Assembly: GCA_947623455.1 (NCBI GenBank)
Contig: OX392545.1
Location: 28,223,001 to 28,287,000, forward strand
Reading direction: 5' to 3'
From: Mimachlamys varia
Lineage: Eukaryota > Mollusca > Bivalvia > Pectinida > Pectinidae
Length of the DNA stretch: 64,000 nt
Shown piece after piece: positions 55,721-64,000 of the stretch; position 1 is the first letter of the stretch, and every line of letters starts with the position of its first letter. Position numbers and translations under genes: made by a program. The notes under the pieces were generated by a model. The model was not told the DNA's origin. It searched no databases and saw only the letters and a list, made by a program, of their open reading frames with translations.

Positions 55721-56550
55721 TACAAATGTTTCAGTTTACCGGGACAAAATATTAATTACAAGGTACAGGGTTATGTATACAGGTTCTGGGGCCTGTACAA
55801 TGGGATATAGGTACAGGGTGCGAGTTTCTGGTTTCAGGATACCAGGTACAGGGTACGGATTTCTGGTTACAGGATACCAGGTACGAGGTACGGGTTTCTG
55901 GTTACAGGATAGGTACCGAGTACAGGGATCTGGTTTTAAGATACTAGATACAGGGCAAGGGTTTCTGAACTCACGGTTTTGGGTACATGTTACAAGATAC
56001 AGGAAGACAGGTAACCGTGTACGGGTTTATGGGGACAAAATACGAGGTACAAGGTACAACTTAATTGGAATAGGGTAAGTGTTTCTGGATACATTGTTCG
56101 AGGTACATGATACTAGTTTCTGGAAACAGTTAATCAGGTGCATGCTACATGTTACTGGAAACAGGTTACTTGGTACAAATTCCAGACTATTACAGATTAC
56201 TACGTGCATATTACTGTATTTTACGTATTTATGGCTACATGTTGCTGGAAGCGAGATACTTTTAAAGATACAGGTTACAGAGTAAAAATAACTTGATAAA
56301 TGTTAGAGAATCACTGCTACTGTGTATGAGTAGCTAGCGGAAGCAGGATACAACTTACCGACTGCATGTTTCCGGTTTTAGGATACTAGCTATATAGGTA
56401 CCGGATACGGGTTTCATGTTATATGATACTAGTTACTGGGTAAGGGTTTCTTGACCCGTAGTTCCGAGTACATGTAGTTTGTACAGGATATAGGTTACCG
56501 TTTACGGATTTCCGGGGACAAAATACAAGGTACAGGGTTACTAAGGGTTT

Positions 56551-57432
56551 CTGTAATTTAGAATTACTAATCACTCGAAAGGGATTATAAATATGCTTTT
56601 CCGAACTTCATCTTCTAATTTGAATATGTCATTCCATTTTCCTTTTCCAGTTGGTATATTGTTATTTAGAGAAAGTATGTTGTAAAACTCATTTGACCCC
56701 ATACTGTTTTTTTTTTCTTGAATTAGAATTAAATGAGCTGAAGTAACAGGAGTAGCACTATTCTGTTCTGATAATTTTTTTATATCTACAGTAAAATGAG
56801 TGTCCTGTATACAATAAATATTTACGTTTTTACATCGCATATATGCAAATAAATCCCCATGTTTATTTCTATCGCTCAGCCTCTGACATTTAGCAGTTAC
56901 ATATATGAGATTCTGTGTTTTCGAGCAAATAGTCTACGGTTCTCCCAAGCAAATAACACTGTCACTGCCGACTGAATATTATTGTGGTTGAAACAGGTTA
57001 CACGACTCGTGTTTATTGGATATGGAATTTATTTCATTCTCGTTAACTTTTTTTTTTAAGTTACAAAAGGCACTCGCTAAAGCTCGTGTCTTTTGTAACT
57101 TTAAAAAATAATTAACTCGAGAGAAATGCATTCCATATCCAACAGTCACTCGTTGTGTAACTTTTATTTATCCCTATTCTTTGTCCTTTTACAATGGAAA
57201 TTTACATCGTGAAATAAAGGCAGCATTTTCACACAAAATACATGTATATTAGCAATTTGAAAATGCGCATTAAGAAAATGTATACACCTATGCTTTGATT
57301 GTTAATGCGTCAAAAAACATCGTTAAAGCATTTACGAAAAACGTTCAGTTGTGTGAATTGCTTTCGACGCAAACCAAGCATTAATTGTTATTGACGTGTA
57401 CAGAATAATCAAGCTATGTTGCAGCTTATTTT
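56551..57432 (+). repeat. tandem segmental duplication, unit 1 right part
   Basis: Collinear with 60498-61380 (TTACTAATCACTCGAAA, CTTCATCTTCTAATTTGAAT, CCATTTTCCTTTTCCAGTTG). It includes the foldback at 56998-57161. The join to unit 2 is at about 57430. Confidence 0.9.
56998..57161. repeat. foldback element, copy 2
   Basis: GTTACACGACTCGTG at the left is mirrored by CACTCGTTGTGTAAC at the right. The inner arms AAGTTACAAAAG/CTTTTGTAACTT enclose GCACTCGCTAAAGCTCGTGT. Same family as 8211-8356 and 60943-61106. Confidence 0.75.
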
Positions 57433-58044
57433 GTTATATATATGTATCATATACACTTAGTGTTGTTGATCCGAAGGTTAAAATGTGAATTTCCTGTCGT
57501 AATTGTACCCGTGCTTAATATATCTTGTACAATTCGTATGCATGTATGTATATGCATTTCGATCCAGGTGTTCACATCACTATAATAGACGATTTCCACT
57601 ATGACCATGTCATGAAGACTTGCTATCATTATACATCTTGAATTATAATTAAATGAGCTGAAGTAATAGGAGTAGCCCCATTCTGTTCTGATGATTTTTT
57701 TTATATCTACAGTAAAATGATTGTCCTGTATACAATAAATATTTACGTTTTACATCGCATATATGCAAATAAATCCCTATGTTTATTTCTATCTCTCAGC
57801 CTCTGACATTTAGCAGTTACATATATGAGATTATGTGTTTTCGAGCAAATACAAAATACATGTACACTTTTGTATATTAGCAATTTGAAAACGCGCATTA
57901 AGAAAATATAAACACCTATGCTTTGATTGTTAATGCGTCAAAAAACATCCATAAGTAGTTGTGTGTATTGCTTTCGACGCAAATCAAGCATCAATGGTTA
58001 TTAACGTGTACAGAAGTATCAAGCTATGATACAGCTTATTTTGT

Positions 58045-58310
58045 GATATAAGTAAAGTATTCGATCGAGTTTGGCACAAAGGGTTACTTTACAAACTTCA
58101 ACGGACGGGACTTTCAGGGAAGCTTATTGGTTGGTTTAAAATTATCTATCAAATGGACATCAAAGGGTTGCTATAAACAGGAAATCATCTTCATTTGAGA
58201 AAATTACAGCAGGAGACCCCAGGAATTCATTTTAGAGCCACTTTTATTTCTTGTCTAAATGATATTGTCAAAGACATTGACAGCACCAATTAAACTTTTC
58301 TTAAATGATT
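58045..58310 (+). pseudogene. reverse transcriptase fragment of a LINE, duplicated copy A
   Basis: Encodes ISKVFDRVWHKGLLYKLQR, LSGKLIGWFK, then shifted and stopped pieces equivalent to AGDPQGSILEPLLFL. This is the motif A to B region of a CR1-like enzyme. Shares its defects with 61384-61655. Confidence 0.75.
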
Positions 58311-58318
58311 ATTGATAA

Positions 58319-58535
58319 TCATATTACAACAAAAAAGTCAGAGAATACCAAAGCGTCAACAAAACCATAATCCGAACTCAAAATCGACTTAACTATAGGC
58401 AAAATAGGAACAAAAGAAAGATTCACATGGAGACTCGTAAAAGCACAAGAGAATAAGACCAGGTATTCCGGAAGAGTAAGCGTCTTCTGCTTCATCGACG
58501 ACACCCGCCATAAATATCTTTGTCACATCCAAGTA
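58319..58535 (+). repeat. segment shared with the hAT-like elements, copy A
   Basis: GAGAATACCAAAGCGTCAAC, AAAAGCACAAGAGAATAAGA and AAGAGTAAGCGTCTTCTGCT match 15870-16060 and, inverted, 1740-1990. Truncated on the right where unit 2 continues with AAGTAAACATCAAGTTCT. Confidence 0.7.
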
Positions 58536-59424
58536 AACATCAAGTTCTAAAAAATGGGCAATTTATATTGTGAAATTGTCGGTTTTGGAGGTAAAAAGGT
58601 AAGTTTTCGAATAGATTTGGAAGGCTTTTGAAACATTTGATTTGTGCACGGACCGCAGCAAGACAAACACGTGTAACACCAATAGTTGTTTTGTGCCCAA
58701 ATATTACATTTTTGTAAGAAAACTTGAACACAGTCTTGCAAAATAAATTCTTGGTGTTTGGTAAATGTGTGCACAAAAAACCCCAACATTTTCTCTTTTT
58801 AAATATGCAGTTTTATATACATAACTAGTTGCAGTATTGCTTCAATATATCATCGTATACCCGTTTTCTGAGTGTAAAAACTGTCATTGTTATTTCTGAG
58901 TGTAAAAACTGTCATTGTTATTTTTTAATTATGTTAAGAAATATGAAAAATGTGTTTTAAAGGGAAAATTTCTAGAACAATTTAACTATTTTATATTCAA
59001 ATTTCATGTTCAAACAAAACATTTTTTAAATATTGGCCTGTGTTATTGAATGTAATAAGGAAGTGTTTAACTACCAGGGCCCAGTTGTTCAAAGAATAAT
59101 TAGCTTGATTAATACTTCACGACACTTTTCAAAATTGAATAATTCTGTCGGTGTTCAAGGTAAAGTTTTAGAACTTTGCATGTGAGTTGATACTATTAGT
59201 TTTTTATATTTGTTGTGATATATTTATGATATAGTTGTAACAACTGGGCCCTGGCGCCAGATGTCCACGATTGGTGCAATAAAGACATAAACTTACAAAA
59301 TGTCACAACTACTATAACAGAGCCACTCCTGACATACAAGCATGATAAATTGATGTCTCAAGCCGGAAAAGTCCAGTGGTTAACAACCAGATGTTTACGA
59401 TTGGTACAATAAATGTCACACCGA

Positions 59425-59920
59425 CCATACCAGGGCCTGTTTTATTGAATATAATAAAAAGTGTACAATGTATTTTATACCCACAGTTACTCTCATCATC
59501 ATCATCATCATCATCATCGTCATCATCATCATCATCATCGTCATCATCAGTTACACTCAGCATCGTCATCATCATATTTCATCATCTTCATCATCATCAT
59601 CATCATATTTCATCATCAACATCCTCATCATCATATTCGATCATCTTCATCAGCATATACCATCACCATCATGATCATCATCAATACAATCATTCTCATT
59701 TCATAGATCGCATGATTTGTTATCATCTAGACTTGTCATCATTATACATCATGAATCGTCATCACCAATGGTTTGCATTTGTTATATTAACAATAAATGA
59801 CATAATATGTAACAAATGGGGGTTTAATGTACATACAAGCTTTGTCCTTTCAAACACACACATACACACACACTCTTTCATGAGATAGAGGGAGAGGGGG
59901 GTGGGGGTTGGGGAGGGAGA
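59425..59920 (+). repeat. insertion in unit 2 with a (TCA)n microsatellite
   Basis: Absent from unit 1 (48778). Positions 59490-59700 are an impure TCA/TCG trinucleotide tract with several blocks. A GGGAGGG-rich purine tract lies at 59886-59928. The poly-Ser/His/Ile frames here are microsatellite products. Confidence 0.9.
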
Positions 59921-60497
59921 GAGAAGGAGATTTATGCCGTGTCATAAAAGTACAATTAGTTGCAGTGTACTGAATACCTCTTATATAAATCTTATGTTAA
60001 TTATTCTAACTGCACAGACACACAAATGATGTCAATTGTGTTGTCAGGAGTTGGGCGTTATCTCTAATAATCTGTCCCAGTTGTGAAATGTTTCCATATC
60101 TTCTTTATCGTTACTAAAGCAAATACATTTTTGAATACTCGGTATTATGATTATCTTTAATAATAAGTTTTAATGCTTGTACTGATACACATCTTGCTCT
60201 ATAGTTATAATGCCTCATAATGAATAATATAAGATTTTCAGTTGTATAATATGTTTTTTTGTTTCGCATTCCAAAATGAATGTTTCTTTATTGAAAGTAA
60301 ATGGAATCAGTAGAGCTTCTAGCAAAAATTCAAAGCTCTCATAAAATAATTGTACCTCTTAACACTCCCATATGTATAATGTATAATTGTTTGCTATTCT
60401 GATTTACGTAAAACGCAGTGTGGACTATCGGATAAACCAATTTTAAATAAATGTGAACTGGTGGTTAATATGTGTTGGTTTATTCTTTATTGAAGCC

Positions 60498-61380
60498 ACT
60501 GTAATTTAGAATTACTAATCACTCGAAAAGGGATTATAAATATGCTTTTCCGAACTTCATCTTCTAATTTGAATATGTCATTCCATTTTCCTTTTCCAGT
60601 TGGTATATTGTTATTTAGAGAAAGTATGTTGTAAAACTCATTTGACCCCATACTGTTTTTTCTTGAATTAGAATTAAATGAGCTTAAGTAACAGGAGTAG
60701 TACTATTCTGTTCTGATATTTTTTTTTATATCTACAGTAAAATGAGTGTCCTGTATACAATAAATATTCACGTTTTTACATCGCATATATGCAAATAAAT
60801 CCCTATATTTATTTCTATCTCTCAGCCTCTGACATTTAGCAGTTACATATATGAGATTATGTGTTTTCGAGCAAAAAGTCTACGGTTCTCCCAAGCAAAT
60901 AACACTGTCACTGCCGACTGAATATTATTGTGGCTGAAACAGGTTACACGACTCGTGTTTATTGGATATGGAATTTATTTCATTCTCGTTAACTTTTTTT
61001 TTAAGTTACAAAAGGCACTCGCTTAAGCTCATGTCTTTTGTAACTTTAAAAAATAATTAACTCGAGAGAAATGCATTCCATATCCAACAGTCACTCGTTG
61101 TGTAACTTTTATTTATCTCTATTCTTTGTCCTATTACAATGGAAATTTACATCGTGAAATAAAGGCAACATTTTCACACAAAATACACGTATATTAGCAA
61201 TTTGAAAAAGCGCATTAAGAAAATTTATACACCTATGTTTTGATTGTTAATGCGTCAAAAAACATCGTTAAAGCATTTACGAAAAACGTTCAGTTGTGTG
61301 AATTGTTTTCGACGCAAACCAAGCATTAATTGTTATTGACGTGTACAGAATAATCAAGCTATGAAGCAGCTTATTTTGTG
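60498..61380 (+). repeat. tandem segmental duplication, unit 2 right part, with empty LINE site
   Basis: Collinear with 56551-57432. GCCACTGTAATTTAGAATTA at 60495-60514 joins the two sequences that flank the LINE in unit 1. Contains the foldback copy at 60943-61106. Confidence 0.9.
60943..61106. repeat. foldback element, copy 3
   Basis: Same structure and context as 56998-57161, with a few substitutions (centre GCACTCGCTTAAGCTCATGT). Confidence 0.75.
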
Positions 61381-61383
61381 ATA

Positions 61384-61655
61384 TAAGTAAAGTATTCGAT
61401 CGAGTTTGGCACAAAGGGTTACTTTACAAACTTCAACGGGCGGGACTTTCAGGGAAGCTTATTGGTTGGTTTAAAATCATCTATCAAACGGACATCAAAG
61501 GGTTGTTATAAACGGGAAATCATCATCATTTAAGAAAATTAGAGCAGGAGACCCCATGGATCCTTTTTAGAGCCACTTTTATTTCTTGTCTTCAGAAATG
61601 ATATTGTAAGAGACATTGACAGCACAAATTAAACTTTTCTTAAATGATTATTGAT
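61384..61655 (+). pseudogene. reverse transcriptase fragment, duplicated copy B
   Basis: Near-identical to 58045-58310, with the same frameshifts and stops, so it was already dead when duplicated. Confidence 0.75.
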
Positions 61656-61657
61656 AA

Positions 61658-62110
61658 TCATATAACAACAAAAAAATCAGAGAATACCGAAGCGTCAAAA
61701 AACCATAATCTGAACTCAAAATCGACTAAACTATAGGCAAAATAGGAACAAAAGAAAGATTTACATGGAGACTCGTAAAAGCACAAGAGAATAAGACCAG
61801 GTATTCCGAAAGAGTAAGCGTCTTCTGCTTCATCGACGACACTCGCTATAAAAATCTTTGTCACACCCAAGTAAACATCAAGTTCTCAAAACGAGAACCG
61901 ATTATCATTGTCAATCACAGTAAACACACCAATGAGCCTACTCAAAAACGTTCATCTTCATATTGCTTCAAGAAACAGAATATTTCTCAATGAGACAAAG
62001 ATGGCGACCATTAAACTTGCCCATAGATCTGATCAACCTGCATCTCTCGAATCCTTGTGTTGTTAGTTTGTTTGTCAGCAGTCGACATCGATCACGAAAA
62101 CCACGATACA
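61658..62110 (+). repeat. segment shared with the hAT-like elements, copy B
   Basis: Longer than copy A. It continues through AAACATCAAGTTCTCAAAAC, CACACCAATGAGCCTACTCA, GACAAAGATGGCGACCATTA and GATCAACCTGCATCTCTC, matching 15870-16260. Confidence 0.75.
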
Positions 62111-62929
62111 TAGAACAAGCCCTAGAATATCGAATTAACTGCGACAATATTATTAAAAAATAATAGCCTATCAAAAATAAATAACTGGCCTGATACATGA
62201 CTGGTAACATTTAATCAAACTAAAACAGTCAATTTCAATTAGTGAAAATATAATAGGCCAAACACTAAGAACCATATAATACATAGACAATGCATTTTGG
62301 TACCATATTTATATACAAAAGTATCTATTTATAAAAACATAACCTAGTAAGGTCATTTTAGTACCTAGTTCAACAAAACACCACATAAATTATAATTCCA
62401 TGACCTAGTTTAATGTCATACTTTCTAAACTGAAAACACATAGACTAAATTACGATTACCAAGACTCAATTAGCGGAGCACAAACACAATATCTAAATTG
62501 CCGGGACAAGGTCTAAATCTCAAGAACACCACCTAATATTCAGGCACATAACACCCAGTTTATGATTAGACCCTTGTTCCCGAGAACTGGACCCTGTGGT
62601 TCTTATTTTTAAACTATATACACTGGAATATTTTCATAATGATATAATACTGGAACTTATAGGTAATCATTATATATCACCCATTAATCGGTTGTTTCCT
62701 TCTTTAACTAAGCAAAATCGTTGACTATGATGATATATTTTGTACCAGGTAAGATCCTGCTTATTATAGTATTTTTCTCTCGGGTAAGTTGCCTCTGTGT
62801 GACACCTGGACAATAGGTCTGGCTAATTACATCGTCTGAGGTGATCATATGTCCACTCCAGGTAAAATTTTCACACTTCGCTTCATCCCAGAGAATTTCA
62901 AACAATAGACCGATGGTCATAAATGATCT
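62111..62929. other. unassigned stretch
   Basis: No gene or bounded repeat recognised with confidence. Confidence 0.35.
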
Positions 62930-63050
62930 ACAAGATAGACTGTGTGTCCACTGTGACAAAACAACATTGAAGAAAAACATTTTCTAGTCGAATGTAAACT
63001 ATCTGATGACATTAGATATAAATTGGCGATTACTAAATCAGGCCTCTGAT
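62930..63050 (+). pseudogene. LINE C-terminal Cys/His fragment
   Basis: LQDRLCVHCDKTTL in one frame, then EEKHFLVECKLSDDIRYKLA in the next, resembles the C..C...H....C end of LINE proteins, with a one-base shift between. No other domain is nearby on the left. Confidence 0.5.
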
Positions 63051-63540
63051 TTTATAGACGGTCTTATAAGCAAGACAGTAATACGAAGTGTTTAACTATA
63101 ATGCAAATTATTAACTGACAAACTCCAGCCACTTGTAGGTCAATATATATTCAACGCATTTAGGCATAGAAAATTGTACATGTAATGGCAAATAAATATT
63201 GCATTGATTTAGGTATAGTAAGGCATTTTTATTGTTGCGTCTATAACAATATCTTTAAGCATGTGCAGGTGTTTCTGTGCTGACTTTATATAAGGTATAA
63301 TTACATGTCTCGGGATGGAGATAGTATACAGAGTTACTATAATTATAGTTTATACCTTTCATGCTAATATGAACTGCTTAGCATAGTATCATTGTACAGA
63401 CAATTGTTATTTTATTTTCGACACAAATAAGAACACGAATCAGATTCAGTATATACTAGTTCTAGTTTTAACAGAAACTTGATACAATGTTTCATATCCA
63501 GATATATACATATATAATCGATGGGTTTTCATGCTAACTT
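63051..63540. other. unassigned stretch
   Basis: A block of about 40 bp (ACTTTATATAA.GGTA.TTAC then GTCTCGGG) occurs near 63283 and again near 63536. No gene recognised. Confidence 0.35.
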
Positions 63541-63993
63541 TATATAAAGGTAATTGTACGTCTCGGGCATGAACAGAGGTATATTCTTGATATTCTTAAT
63601 GCTCGAACAGCAAGTAGCGACGACTTCGTTAACACTGATGAAATAGAAGAAAGTGACGAACTGACTAATGTTATATTACAAGAACATATGAATGTGAATA
63701 TTTTCAACAGATTAAACATTTCAAAAAGTAGAAAGAGTGAAGATAAGAAAATGAATAATTTTGATAATCGACTAATTGATTTCTGCAAGTTTAATGATAT
63801 GTATATATGTAATGGTAGAGTTTGCCATGACAAAGACATTGGTAAACTTACATGTAAAATGCTAGTGTAGTAGATTATGTAATGTGCTCGTCAGGCCTGT
63901 TCAATTATGTTGAGGACTTTAAAGTTCTGGATTTTAGCCCTTTATATTCGGATGCGCATTGTCCGGTCTCATTTAATATTCATGGTAGTTCTG
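63541..63993 (+). pseudogene. LINE endonuclease (EEP) C-terminal half, decayed, near the window edge
   Basis: Frame 1 carries LDILNARTASSDDFVN (compare GDFNART of LINE endonucleases), then NNFDNRLIDFCKFNDMYICN and GRVCHDKDIGKLTC. It stops at 63868-63870. The adjacent frame continues VDYVMCSSGLFNYVEDFKVL and DFSPLYSDAHCPVSFNI, with the SD.H catalytic end. A one-base shift separates them. It probably continues beyond the window. Confidence 0.8.
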
Positions 63994-64000
63994 CACTTGC

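Larger units (their letters stand above)
49378..56550 (-). mobile_element. full-length non-LTR retrotransposon, 7,173 bp, CR1-like
   Basis: Boundaries are fixed by a 13-bp target duplication CTGTAATTTAGAA (49365-49377 and 56551-56563) and by the uninterrupted site in duplication unit 2 (60498-60510). On the minus strand the order is: 5' region of about 3.6 kb with tandem monomers, one long frame (2A motif, endonuclease, reverse transcriptase, C-terminal Cys/His segment), then a UTR of about 160 bp with AATAAA near 49404. No separate ORF1 with a recognisable domain was found. The length exceeds the 4-6 kb usual for CR1-type elements because of the long leader. A young insertion: it postdates the segmental duplication. 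Confidence 0.9.
57441..60510 (+). repeat. tandem segmental duplication, unit 2 left part
   Basis: Collinear with 47020-49377. It retains the RT fragment and hAT-related block (57983-58530) lost from unit 1, and has a 495-bp microsatellite-bearing insertion (59425-59920). It preserves the empty LINE site at 60498-60510. Confidence 0.92.

Noticed and set aside
59376..59888. 170-residue frame rich in Ser and His
   Set aside because: It is a translation of the TCA/ATC microsatellite, present in all three frames and absent from the paralogous unit.

Overview
The window is animal nuclear DNA: AT-rich, intron-scale spacing, tRNA-derived SINEs, LINEs, a mariner, many MITE-like foldback elements and large minisatellites. 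Two repeat termini that I associate from memory with bivalve molluscs occur here: the AACAAGAGGCCCAGAGGGCC end at 42070 (inverted at 3988) and the CAAGAGATCCC repeat at 31577. I therefore read it as a lophotrochozoan, most likely a bivalve. No species is claimed. Coding density is very low, and most short open frames are chance or come from repeats.

Genes. The only complete, intact protein gene is a single-exon GT31 beta-1,3-galactosyltransferase-like gene on the minus strand (9851-11086). A second candidate is a 72-codon exon at 45865-46080 (+) that ends exactly at a GT splice donor. Its family is unknown.

Layout. 0-9.8 kb: dispersed repeats, including a 1.59 kb hAT-like element with 5-bp target duplications (1018-2609), a modular bivalve-type repeat (3110-4018), a TTAA-flanked MITE (7000-7393), TIR/foldback elements (7907-8356) and tandem repeats around 9 kb. 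9.8-13.7 kb: the glycosyltransferase gene, with four different minisatellites upstream of its start. 14.3-18.8 kb: a nest of inverted repeats holding MULE-like foldback arms, a perfect 35-bp-arm palindrome and a second, inverted hAT-like copy (15199-16680). 19.2-27.3 kb: an 8.1 kb, 41-bp minisatellite with a 2.67 kb higher-order duplication. 28.1-28.8 kb: a 16-17 bp tandem repeat. 28.9-34.4 kb: a decayed LINE, a direct repeat pair, and a 1 kb TTAA element whose empty site survives in the other repeat copy. 35.9-37.2 kb: a mariner (D,D34D) with 28-bp TIRs and a frameshifted transposase. 38.8-43.8 kb: a MULE-like palindrome with a perfect 9-bp target duplication nested in an older foldback, a SINE, and the modular repeat disrupted by two insertions.

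47-62 kb: a tandem segmental duplication. Its first unit is split by a 7,173 bp non-LTR retrotransposon (49378-56550, minus) flanked by a 13-bp target duplication; the undisturbed site is seen in the second unit (60498-60510). The retroelement encodes a 2A-like DVESNPGP motif, an EEP endonuclease, a reverse transcriptase and a C-terminal Cys/His segment. Its frame is continuous apart from two nonsense codons, and its 3.6 kb 5' region contains ~80-bp monomers.

The most informative features are the paralogous empty sites, which date several insertions relative to duplications, the 2A-bearing LINE with a monomeric leader, and three palindromes whose apex is the GCGAAGC mini-hairpin.
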